Part shown: positions 11,840 to 24,214 of the stretch, in pieces
Layout: each line of letters begins with the position of its first letter
How positions within the stretch are numbered: the stretch's first letter is position 1
Assembly: GCF_029168945.1 (NCBI RefSeq)
Contig: NC_083604.1
Location: forward strand, 10,532,812-10,596,811
Length of the DNA stretch: 64,000 bases
Reading direction: 5' to 3'
Source of the DNA: Cannabis sativa
Taxonomy: Eukaryota > Streptophyta > Magnoliopsida > Rosales > Cannabaceae
The notes under the pieces: generated by a model
The model's input: only the letters and a program-made list of their open reading frames with translations
Told to the model about the DNA's origin: nothing
The model's database searches: none
Position numbers and translations under genes: made by a program

Positions 11840-13699
11840 TGTTGGGTTTTATGCCCTAAATAAAACTCATTTCATATAATCAGATTTACTTATTAATAAA
11901 GATCAGAAATAACATTTTATGTTGCATGGTTCACATGATTTATTTCATGATTATATGTATATAATGTATGAATTCTTTTTAAGTCGAGAACATATGAGTT
12001 GGTTAAAGATTATAGTGTTGTCAGCACAGTGGAATATAATCTTTATTATATGTTCAAAAGTAGATTCCCTGATTTGTCAGAACACTGGATTTAGACTGAC
12101 ATGGTATAATCAGCGATAGGTATTCTTACACCTTGGAAAAGTGTTATGTCCTTTCCAGGACATTGGCAAAGTTTACCAGTATCGGATGTATGGAGTATAC
12201 ATTGGAATGGACCGATATTGAACTTTGAATTAGATTTTGAAACTTACCGTAAATATCTATTCAATTCAATATCATAAGTTGATCCTAGATCACATGATCG
12301 AAATCCTGATATGGTTAGGCTCAATTTCAAGAGTATTACTCGTGTTCTTTGATTTGTTAGTTAAGCCCAGTTTTGTATCAGGGTAATACGTACATTTTGG
12401 GAATACGATAATACAATTAAGTGGGGAGCGCTAACATAAATATGGAATCTATAGCTTCTATTTGGCAAATAGAAGTAAAGGATGATTTCCTTCGAGCTTA
12501 ACCAAACGAAGATAAATGGTGGAGATCTCATTTCACTTAGGTGAAATATCATTTATACAGGGTTAAGTGTTTTAAGGATAAAATACATTGTAGGGTGTTA
12601 CGGTAATTTAATTCTTGTACAGTGTAAATCATCTATATAGAGGATCATTGATCACATTAGGGTTATAACAATGGATAACTAATGACGTGTCTATATCGTG
12701 GAACATATAGAGCGTTTCTATATGACTGAGAGTGCAATTCCAAGTTCTAAGTGTGGATTCAATGAGGAATTAATAAGTTAGGGAATTTACTTGGTAAATT
12801 CGGTTCGACTTATTGGAAGCTCGGTTATATAGACCCATGGTCCCCATACTAGTTGAGGCCATACTGCTTGTAAGACTCAGTTAATTGATTTTAATTAATC
12901 AATTAAAATTCTAAAAGTTAGACTATGTCTACTTTATGAATTTTCACTAAGCAAGGGCGAAATTGTAAAGAAAAGAGATTTTAGGTTTATTTATTAATTA
13001 AGATATTTTATATGTCTAAATTAATAAATATATTAAATGGCAATATTATTTGATAATTATTTCCAAGTTACTAAATAATTAGAATTGGCATTTAAAAGGT
13101 TAAATTGGAAAATTGGCATTTTTGAGAAAATGGGAATGGAAAATTGACAAAATGGGAAAGTTACAAAGTGAGGCCCAATACCCTTTGTATGGCCGGCCCT
13201 TGCATAGGAAATTCCATTTGTAGTTTCCATTATTTTAATGCCATGCAATTCTAACCTAAACCTAGAGGGTTTCCTATAAATAGAAAGTGTTGGCTTGAGG
13301 AAACTAAGACACACATCTTTGATCACTTTGTTTCTCTGAGAAAAGCCTCACACGCCACCTTCTCTCTCTCTTTTCTTCTTTGTAATTTCGAAATCCTTGT
13401 GAGATGAGTAGTGCCCACACACATCAAGTGGTATCTCAATCATAGTATGGAAGACTATGGAATTTCTGCATCAAAGAAGGAGAAAAGAAGATCCAGGTTC
13501 AGATCTTGGTGATGCTCTGCTACAGAAAGGAATCAAGGGCTAGAGATCTGAACGGAAGGAGTCATATTATTCCGCTGCACCCACTGTAAGGTTTTCGAAC
13601 TTTATATGTGTTTATTTTCATTGTTTTAGAATTCATATTAGGTTGTTAATCCAACATACTTGTTAGTAAATCTAGATCCTGGTAAAACAATTTCCAACA
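11840..13699 (+). repeat. Element N 3' LTR
   Basis: This LTR is 1,860 bp, the same length as the 5' copy, with the same termini. It is followed by the CCACC duplication and then by A's LTR in reverse orientation. The first 0.85 kb of this LTR and 13,705-14,550 therefore form a large inverted repeat. Confidence 0.95.
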
Positions 13700-14550
13700 C
13701 CACCATATAGACACATCATTAGTTATCCATTGTTATAATCCTAATGTGATCAATGATCCTCTATATGAATGATCTACACTGTAAAGGGATTAAATTACCG
13801 TTACACCCTACAATGTATTTATTCCTTAAAACACTTGACCCCGTATAAATGATATTTCAGCTAATGTGAAATGAGTACTCCACCATTTATGTTCGTTTGG
13901 TCAAGCTCGAAGGAGATCATCCTTTGCTTACTATTCGCCAGATAGAAGCTATAGATTCCATGTTTATGATAGCGCTCCCACTCAATTGCACTACCGTGTT
14001 CCCAAAATGTACATATCACCCTGACCTAAAAGTAGGCTTAACTAACAAATCAAAGAACACGAATAGCCTTTCAAGATTGAGCCTAATCATAACAGGATTA
14101 AGATCATTTGATCTAGGATCAACTAGGCGATATTGACTTGAATAGATATTACGGTAAGTTTAATAAATCTAAGTCAAAGTTCAATATCGGTCCCTTCCGA
14201 TGCATACTCCATGCATCCAACCTGAGCTTTACTTTAACCAATGCTCTGGAAAGAACATAGCACTTCTCCAAATGCAAGTAAACTCTGTTGTAGATTATCA
14301 TATCAGTATAACCCTGTGTCTGATAAATCTAGGAAACTTTATTCACATAGTCATGTTTACTTTCCAATGTGTTGACGGCACAATAAACAAGATCAAGTAT
14401 GTGAAAAGGGTTTCAGATGAATTTATACATTATGTACATATAATCATGAAATAAATCATGTGAACCATGCAAAATGTTATTTCTGATCTATATTAATAAG
14501 TAAATTTGATTATATTGAAATGAGTTTTATTTAGGGCATAAAACCCAACA
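13700..14550 (-). repeat. Element A 5' LTR, second segment
   Basis: This is the continuation of A's LTR after element N. Bases 13,700-13,704 (CCACC) repeat 3,806-3,810 as N's target-site duplication. The LTR ends at 14,550 in CCCAACA, which is the 5' end TGTTGGG in A's orientation. The 5 bases after it (ACAAG) would be A's own duplication, but the other end of A is outside the window. A short reading frame at 13,897-14,136 recurs in C's LTRs only because the LTR is repeated; it is not a gene. Confidence 0.9.
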
Positions 14551-15678
14551 ACAAGAACCTAGGTTCGGGTAGGTGGTGAGATAAATGACAAAAATTGGTT
14601 TAAATAAACTTGGAAGTAAGACAAGAAAAGGAAACCAATTTTGAAATTTTGAATGATAACCGCCAACCCATGAACAAATAAAAGGAAACCGCCCACTCTC
14701 TTGCAACTCCTTTCCCCTTTTTTTTCAAAAAAAAAATAAATAAAAGGAAACTAGAATTACCAACAATATTTCCAAAAATAAGTCAATCTTTCAAGATTAA
14801 AGACACATTACCAAATAAAAGATTAATCTTTAAATGGAAACATATCAAAATAAATCAAAGATGAATAAATATTGATACTTACCAATTAAGCACACAATGT
14901 CCTTAGCCCATGAATCAAGTCACCACGCCTCCCCCTTTTTATTATTTTTAATTTTTTATTTTTAAGAAACCGAAAATAAAATGTGTACAATAAATATATG
15001 AAATTCTAATCAAGCAATTTAATCAAATATCATTAAAATTTGACAAAATAAAATACATGTTATGCTTTCAAAAGAAAATAATTAATTAGTATCTCAGGAA
15101 CAAATCATACTTAATTGATGTTGGGGAAAAAGATATGCATGTTACTAAAAATTGTGAACTAGGATTTTCAATTAAATTTTAGTAGAGGAGACTTACATAT
15201 TTGAACACACTTGTCAGACATAATTGTGTGCAGTGAAAATAGGATCATTGTCCTTGGCAAGATTTTTCATTTTCGCCTTTTTCAATTTGATCCCGCAACT
15301 GGATGCTATCACACCATACTGAAGGTAGCCCTTTTCTATGGTAGTGCATCCTCATCATAGTTGCTAATTACAATGTTCCAGCTTACTCAAAAGATGGCTT
15401 TCACACCTCAGTATGGGTAGCTCTGTTCCAGCAAGGGGCCTGACAAGACTGAAACAAAAATTGCTCAACTCTGTATAAGGACATTATTTTAATCCTAGAT
15501 ACAAATAAAGAGTAACATGAACCTTTTAACACAACATCACAAAGTATGAAAGGAATTAGATCCTAACTAATTATAATCCAAAAGCATAAACATGAATTGT
15601 CAAATTAAAATGAAAGAAGATTAAATGCTAGAAAAGAAACACTTAACAATATTGTACAAAAATATGAACAAGAGAGAT
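14551..15678 (-). mobile_element. Element E: 3' non-coding region
   Basis: This stretch lies downstream of E's pol stop codon on the minus strand and has no gene. On that strand it holds purine tracts reading AAAAAGGGGGAGG (about 14,926-14,940) and AAAAAAAAGGGGAAAGGAG (about 14,707-14,726). Sirevirus elements are known for several such polypurine motifs upstream of the 3' LTR. No copy of E's 5' LTR (50,965 onwards) is found here, so the 3' LTR probably lies beyond element A, outside the window. Confidence 0.6.
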
Positions 15679-18600
15679 TTAGACAATGCAAACTCCCAAA
15701 GACTTTCTGAGGGAGTCAAAGCGACTTGAATCTAGGGCCTTGGTGAAAATATCAGCTAATTATTTTTCAGTATCAACATATTCTAATTGCAAAGATTTAT
15801 TTTTAACAAGTTCCCTGATAAAGAGATGCCTTATATCAATGTGCTTTGTTCTAGAATGTTGAACAGGATTTTTGGAAATATTTATGGCACTAGTGTTATC
15901 ACAAAAGATAGTTAAAACACCCAATTCAAATCCATAATCAATCAACATTTGTTTTAACCATAATAGTTGAGTACAACAACTGCCAGCAGCTATGTACTCA
16001 GCTTCGGCAGTGGACAAAGAAATGGAATTTTGTTTCTTGCTATGCCAAGATACTAGATTATTTCCAAGAAAGAAACAACCTCCACTTTTGCTCTTTCGAT
16101 CATCAGCATTGCCTGCCCAATCTGCATCACTAAAACAAGCAAGGTTAGAATTAGTATCTTTAGAATACCAAATTCCATAATCAAGAGTGCTATTAACATA
16201 TCGAATAATCCTTTTTACAGCTGATACAGGAGATTCCATAGGATTACTTTGATATCTAGCACAAACTCCCACACTGTAACAAATATCAGGACGACTAGCA
16301 GTTAAATACAAGAGACTTCCAATCATGCTACGATAAAGTGTAGTGTCTACCTTTACTCCATTCTCATCTTTTGTCAATTTCAATGTGGTGCTCATTGGAG
16401 TACTTACCTGCTTAGCTGATTCAAGACCAAACTTCTTGACAAGGTTCTTAGCATACTTACTTTGAGATACAAATGTACCTCCTTCCATTTGTCTCACTTG
16501 AAGACCCGAAAAGAAAGTAAGCTCACCAACCATGCTCATTTCAAATTTATTCTTCATTTGATCAACAAAAACCTGCATTTCATGGTTAGATGTAGAACCA
16601 AAAACTATATCATCAACATAAATTTGAGCAATGAGAAAATCAGATTTTATATGCTTGATGAAAAGAGTTTTATCAACACTCCCTCTTTGATAATCATGAG
16701 AAAGTAAAAATTGAGTCAACCTTTCATACTAAGCTCGTGGGGCTTGTTTCAGACCATACAAAGCTTTTTCAAGCTTGTACACATGGTCTGGAAATTGAGG
16801 ATCTTCGAATCCTTTTGGTTGCTCAACATAAACTTCCTCACTTAAAATACCATTGAGAAAGACAGATTTTACATCTATTTGAAACAATTTAATATCCAAA
16901 ATACAAGCAATACACAAAAGTAAACGAATTGATTCTAATCTTGCAACAGGAGCAAAAGTTTCATCAAAATCAATTCCTTCTACCTGTGTGTATCCTTGTG
17001 CCACCAATCTGGCCTTATTTCTCACAATTGTACCGAACTCATCACTTTTATTTTTAAAAATCCACTTTGTTCCAATAATATTTATACCTTTTGGCCTTCG
17101 GACCAAAATCTAAATCTTGTTGCGAACAAATTGGTTGAGTTCCTCTTGCATTGCATTGAGCCATTCCTCAAAGGTCATGGCTTCCTTCACATTTTTCGGT
17201 TCATATTGAGAAACAAAACAAAGAAAGCTGATCAAATTAAAATATCTTCTTCGAGTTACCATGCTTTCTTCAGGATTTCCAAGAATGAAATCTTTTGGAT
17301 GATTCAATTTGACTCTGGTGCTTGGTTCTTTCTGGATAGAATCAGTGATGATGTTTGGATGAGTCAAGATAGACGGTTCTGGTTCTCCAGTCTCAGTTGC
17401 AGCAGCAGATTCGTCATTTACAGCATCGGAAATAGGTTCTGCTACATCAAGATCTGCTTATGCTGCTTCTGAAGGAGCATCCATAAGACTATCTATCTTG
17501 GCTTATGTGGACAACTCTGAAAAATCTTTAAAATCATCAACAACCACATTAGCTGATTCCAAAATAGTTTGAGTTCTCATGTTATAAACACGATAAGCTC
17601 TATTGTTTAAGGAATATCCAATAAAAATACCAACATCACTTTTAGCATCAAATTTACCAATATGCTCACGATCTCTATAAACATAACACACACATCCAAA
17701 AACATTAAAATGACTTACATTGGGGCGTTTACCTTTCCAAATTTCATAAGATGTTTTTGAGGTACCTGGATGAATAAACACTCTGTTTATTATATAGCAA
17801 GCTGTGTTAATAGCTTCAGCCCATAAACGCTTTGTCAACTTCTTGCTATTTAACATCACCCTTGCCATTTCCTGCAATATTCGATTCTTCCTCTCAACAA
17901 CTCCATTTTGTTGAGGAGTTTTGGGAGCTGAAAATTCATGACTTATACCTGTAGACTTACAAAAATCATCATACACAGAATTTTCAAACTCCTTACCATG
18001 ATCAATTCGAATTCGAACAATTTTCCCAATATTACAACCTTTCTCAACTCTTAATCTCAAACAAAGAGTTTCAAAGGCATCAAAAGTGTCAGACTTTTCT
18101 CTTAAGAAATCTACCCAAGTAAAACGAGAGAAATCATCAACACAAACAAAGATATATCGTTTACCATTCAAACTTTCAACTTAAATAGGACCCATAAGAT
18201 CCATGTGAAGCAATTCCAATACTTTTGAGGTATTGATATCAGACACAGGTTTGTGAGTGATTTTTAATTGCTTCCCAAGTTGACACGGTTCACACTTACC
18301 AACACTTTCTTTACCAAGCTTGGGAAGTCCTCGAACAATACCTGCATTTGACAATTTTTTCAGGTTATTATAATTAATATGCCCAAGCTTGGCATGCCAT
18401 AAATCTGTGGTGTTGTTGATAGACGAATGACAAGTAAACACAGGGGTTAGAGTATAACAGTTATCATTGGATCGAAATCCTTGCTAGATACATTCATTAT
18501 CATCATTAAGTACATAACAATGATCACTGTCAAATGAAACAGTATACCCTTGGTCACAAATTTGACTAATGCTAAGTAAATTAGCCCTTAGTCCTTCAAC

Positions 18601-19512
18601 TAACATCACATTTTTCAGTCTAGGTAACCCTTCAAAATTTAGAGTTCCCATACCAACAACTTTTCCAGCCAAGCCATTACCAAAAGTGACTTCTCCACAT
18701 TGCATAGGTCGAATGTTAGTCAAAAAATCCTTGTCACCTGTCACATGTCTAGAACAACCACTGTCAAAATACCACATTTGAGATGCAGCACTTTTATTAG
18801 AAAAACCAGCTAGATAATTTTTCTTAACCCATATTTGTTTCAAACCTTTATGTTTCTTTTGAGATTTTTCCAAATTACCAAAATAATTTGTTTTAAACAA
18901 ATTTATCAACGTGAAACATTTAGGTCTGATATGTCCTTTTCTACCACAAAAATGACAGGTGGGAACAAATCTTTTTACCTGAGATCTTACTCTTTTCGAA
19001 AATCCTGGAGATTTTGCGACATCAGAAACAGCTTCTGCTACAACAGGCTGTGAAACTGTTGCAGCAGACTTCACATTTGTAGCCTCAGGAAGATTCGTTG
19101 GAACACTAGATTTTACAAACTTCGTGACTCCAGAACTTTCCATCCCATTAGATCCAATGCCCGCAAAACCTCTTTGACCTGCATTCTGCGCTTTTTCATA
19201 AATAGAAGATCCAGGGTTAAGCATTTGAACATTTTTCTTAAAATTTTCAAGTTCCTTCTTTAAGAGAGTGATTTTCTCATCTTTATCACAAAAATCTGTC
19301 TCATACTCTTTTATTTTTAGTTCACACATTTCAATTTGATGAGACAATTTTTTATTCAATTTATTCAACTCTCTATTTTCAAAAGCAACCTGAATCCATT
19401 TTTCATACATGACTTTGTATGATTCAGCAAGAGACTCTTCACAGATTTCAGACTCATCTGAATCTGATTCCTCTTGTTTGGTGGTATTATTCAAACATAC
19501 CAATCTAGCTTT
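15679..19512 (-). pseudogene. Element E gag C-terminus, protease, integrase, RT, RNase H
   Basis: This is the main part of a copia Gag-Pol polyprotein, all in one frame. From the 5' side it shows a coiled-coil-like Lys/Glu-rich segment, a zinc knuckle CHFCGRKGHIRPKC, the protease motif WYFDSGCSRH, the H-H-C-C finger (LWHAKLGH...CEPCQLGK), an integrase core (VDDFSR, RIDHGKEF, GVVERKNR), RT (YVDDIVFGSTS near 16,605) and RNase H (FSDADWAG, STAEAEYIA), ending GVCIV and stop at 15,679-15,681. Nonsense codons at 18,484, 18,181, 17,503, 17,458, 17,110, 16,729 and 15,760 (lowest base) break it. At conserved sites they replace Trp or Gln (APRA-W-Y, EK-Q). There is no frameshift. Inactive; clade best matches Sirevirus (SIRE/Maximus). 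Confidence 0.93.
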
Positions 19513-19808
19513 TGTTGGAAATTATTTTACCAAGATCTTAGATCTACTCACAAGTATGTTGTTTAAACATCCTAATTATGAACTTTCTAAAACGATAAAT
19601 TAAACACATATAAAGTTAAGAAAACCTTACATTGATGCAGCGGAATTAATGTCTCCTTCCACTCAGATCTCTAACCCTTGAATCCTTTCTGTAGCAGAGT
19701 ATAATCAAGATCTGACCCCGAATGTCCTTCTTCTTCAAGTTTGATCCTTCACAGTCTTCCAATCTATGATTGAGTTACTGCTTGCTGTGTGTGGGCACTC
19801 ACTCTTTC
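19513..19808 (-). repeat. Element D 3' LTR, first segment
   Basis: Starts TGTTGGAAAT after GCTTT. It stops at CTTTC, where gypsy element G is inserted. It matches 36,393-36,688 almost exactly. Confidence 0.9.
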
Positions 19809-21902
19809 TGTAATGACCGCTCTAGTATGTGGATTAGTAAAGGCAATTAGCACTAAATTATATTATTTTATTATTATTTATGAATTTATTTAATTGTGGA
19901 CCCCAATATTTAGAAATAAATATTAGAGTTATAATTTTTCAATTCTGAAGATTTTATTAAACTCTAGGGGTATTATCTAGTTTATATGTGTAATATGTTA
20001 TTTTTGTAATTTTTGCTCGGCGACAACGGAAAATGCAATGGATGGCTAGATTGATCACATGAGTAAGTTTAGAACCCTATTTCATAGTGGGGAATATTTT
20101 AGAGAAAATAAATTATCGGGATTGAGCGGGGTTATGGAAATTGACCATTTTGCCCCTAGTCTTGAAAATACCCTAGTTTTATGAGTAAGGGCATTTTAGT
20201 AATTTGCCAAGGGGGGAGTAGGTGGCAGCCTAGGGTTGTGACACCTAGTAGTTTAATCAACTCAACAAGGAATTAATCAATTAATTCCCTTTTCATTTGA
20301 AATAGAAAATAAAAGAAAAAGTCAACCTAGAACTCTCGTTTTCTCTTCCTCTCTTTCGGCTGAGGCAAATCCAAGGCAAGGGCATCATTTTTTCTTCCAT
20401 TTCTCTGGAAATTATCAAGGATTCAAGGTTGTAGTAAGTGAGGTAAACCCTAGAAACCTTTATCTTTTGAGTTATGAGTTTTTAGTTGAGTTTATTTTGG
20501 TTTCAAGCATGATTTTGATTTATGGTGGCTGTTAAGTTTAAAAATGGTTATGGTTAGATTTTTATGCTCAATATTGGTTGATTAAGGGTTCTAGTAGTTA
20601 ACTTTGATGCTTGGTGTTGGTTTTAAGCAAGCTTGAGTTTTGAAACTCAAGCTTTGAGCTTTAATGGCATAAATTGAATTATTGGTTTGTTCTGTGATTT
20701 GTTGGTTGGAAATGGATGTTTATGCATTGTATAGGTATACTGGAGAGTTTGGTAAAGTTTGGGATTGAATTGAATCAAGGGGGATGATTTTTGGTTCCCA
20801 GCAGTAGAACCGGAATTCCGGTTCTGGGTGGCTCGTACCAACCTGGTCGACCGGTTGGTGACCCAGAACCGGGATGCCGGTTGGGAACCGGTCTGCCTGT
20901 TGGGGGATTTTCCAGAACCCTAGTTTTGGCCAATTTTGGGATATTTAGGGTATTGTCATGAGGTTTATCGATAGGGAAACTTTTAGTTTCAAGTTTTAAG
21001 TCCTGGAAAGTGATTTAGCGAGTGACTCATCTGTATTACTATTATTGTGATTAGGGCATCCATCTAGCACATGATTTCCGTTCAGGTTGGCCAGCATACT
21101 TGAATTCGGAAAGCAGGTAAGAACTGTGTATAATGTGTGATATGAATATTCGAATGTATGTATGTGTTAATATATATACATGCTTATTTGTTGTGATTCA
21201 TACACTATTAACACTTGTATGGTTGCGGTACAGAGTGCATTGGTAAGGTGTATGATGTTTGGAAGTACATCATGGTGTTACCAGCACTTGTACGGAAAGG
21301 TACGAGGTGTCTGTGGTACAACACTTAACGGTACTCAAGGTGCGGTCCATACCCTACCTACACTAGTACGATGGTATACTGAGTGCATGTGGTACATGGT
21401 ACATGGTCGTATCCTAGTTAGAACGTTCATACTCATCTGTTAAGCTCTGCAAATAGGTGTATGGGCGCATATTTACAGGTCGGAAATTATATGATGTGTT
21501 ATATGCATTTCTTACTGAGTCTGTTGACTCACAGTTTCTACTTTCATGTGTAGGTAAGGGAAAGGCTATGACTGAACAGGAGTGAACCCGAGCTGAGATG
21601 GGATTGTACATGTCAAGCGGCGCGACCTGGAGTGTTCGGTCTCGGGACATCTGGGAGTTATATTTTGAAAGTCGCTGTGCGACCTAAAAATTATGTATTT
21701 TGAAATGTAAAGTTTAAAAAGTAAATTTTACAAAGTTTGAAATCGGGATCTCGAGATTTGTAAATATTATATTATATTACAAAGTTTAATATTTAAAGCA
21801 AAAGTTTTAATTTGACACGTTTTTCGAGAAATTCTTTGATTAGCAAAGATTGCACAATAATTGAAAAAGCACTGTAGCGTGCCTTAGCATTAGGGCGTTA
21901 CA
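19809..21902 (+). repeat. Element G 5' LTR
   Basis: Starts TGTAATGACCGC and ends GGGCGTTACA. It contains a CCGG-rich palindrome cluster (20,806-20,905), including the perfect 20-bp palindrome AGAACCGGAATTCCGGTTCT at 20,806-20,825. Frames at 20,647-20,841 and 21,180-21,443 recur in the 3' LTR and are not genes. Confidence 0.95.
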
Positions 21903-22154
21903 ATTTTGGTATCAGAGCCGCTAGGTTTGTCTACCGAAGCTTGCTAAGACATGTACAATCTTCATCAGAGAAAGCTCGGTTCACGGTTCAGTAAGCCCGT
22001 ACTTGTTTAGTATTTTAAATAATTGTGAATGTGAGAGCATGTTAGGAAGCATATTAGATTTTAATTAATTATTTTAAAGTGCGTTGCCTTAGAATCCATA
22101 AGTGCGGTAGAAAGTTTGTAATGGGGTCGTTGCCTGACCAGACTGACTTACTAA

Positions 22155-22988
22155 TTGGCAGGTTTGTCCTATAGTATGGACACCTGGTGCAATATGGGGA
22201 GTCTGGATAGTGTGGTCAGGGCTAGTAACGGTTGGAGAGAATGGAGTTTGAGTTCTCCCCGCAACCAAGGTGAAAGCCTTTGGATGGCTTCTGATGGGAG
22301 TGATGGTCGTTCGTCACAGGCTCCGTGGGGGTTGGAGCAAAGATTCGCAGAAATGGAAGCTATGATTCAACGACATGATGAGGAGATTCAGAGGTTGAAA
22401 CAACAAAGGTTTCCTGTACTATCTTTACCTCATATGCCAGGCATTATCAATTCGGTATTACCAGCAGAGCATAGTATGGCTGATAATCAAGTGGGATCAT
22501 TGCATGAGAAAATTTGGATAAATGAACCTACAGTCCTTCAGAGAGATTCAGATATGAAGAATGCTCTCTGGACTGGGAGCCCTAGAGAATGTATTTTAAG
22601 ACCTCAAGAGATTATGCCACGAAATTGGGATACAGCTTGCCATATTTCTAGTTATGGCAGAGGTGGTTGGGGCTCCATGGTTGAGCAGAAGAGTAAACCT
22701 ACGTCGTCAGTGGTGGGTTTAAAACGGAACAAGCGGTTCCGAGGAAATCAAGGCAAGGGTGTACGCAAGGATTATTCTTACCCTGAGTGCCCGCGATGCA
22801 AGAAACATCATCCCGGAGAGTGCAACCGAAAAGCATGCTTCCTGTGTGGCATGTTTGGGCACTTTAAGAGAAATTGCTCTCAGGCAAAGAAAGATAAGCA
22901 GAAGATGGAAGTAAAGCCTGTACTTGCTCAGACATTTGTTATTACTCAGGCTGATGTTGCATCCAGTCCTTCTATGGTGAAAGGTTAG
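22155..22988 (+). pseudogene. Element G gag remnant with zinc knuckle
   Basis: A 277-codon frame includes a charged helix-like stretch (QRFAEMEAMIQRHDEEIQRL) and a basic segment ending in CFLCGMFGHFKRNC, a CX2CX4HX4C zinc knuckle that binds RNA in retroviral-type Gag. The capsid domain expected between these parts in plant gypsy Gag is not recognisable, so an internal deletion is likely. The stop at 22,986-22,988 separates it from protease in the same frame. The upstream part of the frame (before about 22,285) may not be native; the real start is uncertain. Confidence 0.75.
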
Positions 22989-23378
22989 CTTTTTATCAGC
23001 AACTCCCATTTTAATGTATTATTTGACTTCGGGACTATATACTCGTATGTAGTATCGAGAGTATTTAATCTTTTGGATAGACTTTATGATTTTCTTGTAA
23101 GAGGGTTTGGAACCCTAATGCCTAGCGGGGAATTGGTTATCTTTAATAGGCGCATTAGATCTATGCCAATGAGGATCGAAGATAGGGAATTGAGTATTGA
23201 CCTTATAGAATTGAAATTAACGGAGTTTGATATTATACTGGGAATGGATTTCTTATCCAAGTATTCGGCCAGTATAGATTGTAGGCGTAAAATGGTGACT
23301 TTTCAGCCGGAAGGTGAAGATCCATTTGTTTATGTTGGGTCAGTTCAGGGTCTCGAATCCCAGTTATTTCTGTGTTGA
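22989..23378 (+). pseudogene. Element G protease remnant, DSG changed to DFG
   Basis: In the gag frame after the stop, the sequence reads NSHFNVLFDFGTIYSYV, equivalent to the retropepsin VLFDSGATHSFV region of plant gypsy elements. The catalytic D-S-G is D-F-G here (23,025-23,033). ELKLTEFDIILGMDFLSKY and the Cys-Arg-Arg-Lys segment that follow match the end of the protease domain. The frame stops at 23,376-23,378 and a frameshift near 23,350 leads into RT. A retropepsin without the Ser/Thr at this place is expected to be inactive or weakened. Confidence 0.85.
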
Positions 23379-24214
23379 GAGCTAGGGATTTACTATGCAA
23401 TGGTTGTGTAGGATTTCTAGCGGTAGTTTTTGACTCCAGCAGACCTGAAACATTTGGGCCTGAGGTAGTCCGGGTGGTGAAAGATTTTCTTGATGTGTTT
23501 CCCGAGGAGTTGCCGGGATTGCCGCCACAGCGAGAGATTGACTTTGTAATTGATTTGGCACCTGGAGTCGAACCTGTTTCTAAAGCTCCATATAGGATGG
23601 CTCCAGCAGAACTCAAGGAGCTTAAGTTACAACTTCAGGGGATGCTTGATATTAAGTTTATTCGACCCAGTGTATCGCCCTGGGGAGCTCCGGTTCTTTT
23701 TGTGAAAAAGAAAGATGGTTCCCTCAGAATGTGTATTGATTATCGGGAACTAAACAAGTTGACGATTAAGAACAAGTACCCGTTGCCCAGGATCGATGAT
23801 CTGTTTGATCAGCTTCAGGGAAAGACAGTGTTTTCAAAGATTGATTTACGGTCGGGTTATCATCAACTCAGAATTCGGGAGGAGGACATACCGAAGACTG
23901 CTTTTAGAACCAGATATGGGCACTATGAGTTTCTGGTAATGTCATTCGGATTGATCAATGCTCCTGCGGCCTTTAGGGATCTCATGAATAGGGTGTTCAA
24001 GGATTTCCTCGATAACTGCGTTATAGTGTTTATCGATGACCTTCTTGTATACTCTCAGTCAGAAGAGGAGCACGAGCATCATCTTCGAATGGTGTTACAG
24101 CAATTTAGGGATCGCAAGCTGTATGCCAAGTTCAAAAAGTGTGAATTCTGGTTGTCCGAGGTGTCTTTTCTGGGTCATATTGTTGGGAAAAAAATGGAAA
24201 TATGGTCGATCTAA
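23355..24214 (+). pseudogene. Element G reverse transcriptase
   Basis: A 280-codon frame covers nearly the whole gypsy RT domain: linker [50 protein letters not shown], and the catalytic FIDD box (24,029-24,040; family form F/YIDDILVYS). It continues to [12 protein letters not shown] frameshift near 24,195 ends it, where the family continues into the RT connection. The domain itself looks well preserved, but it cannot be made as part of a full polyprotein. Confidence 0.92.

Larger units (their letters stand above)
3811..13699 (+). mobile_element. Element N: complete Angela-like copia element, non-coding
   Basis: This is a complete plus-strand LTR retrotransposon of 9,889 bp with two 1,860-bp LTRs (3,811-5,670 and 11,840-13,699), a PBS, a polypurine tract, and a perfect 5-bp duplication CCACC at 3,806-3,810 and 13,700-13,704. 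It is inserted in opposite orientation into the LTR of its relative, element A. By eye the two LTRs differ at about 15 sites (about 0.8%), so the insertion is recent. The 6.2-kb interior holds a long leader and shattered pol remnants but no usable ORF, so it must have been copied by proteins from another element. The Angela-like assignment rests on LTR termini, PBS and PPT pattern. Confidence 0.95.

Noticed and set aside
13897..14136. 79-codon frame repeated at 38,439-38,690 and 46,651-46,890
   Set aside because: It recurs because it lies in copies of the same LTR; it has no start context, domain or codon signal, and LTR duplication explains its conservation.
21180..21443. 87-codon frame with Cys residues, repeated at 27,758-28,021
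   Set aside because: Inside both LTRs of element G; identity reflects recent LTR duplication, not protein selection.
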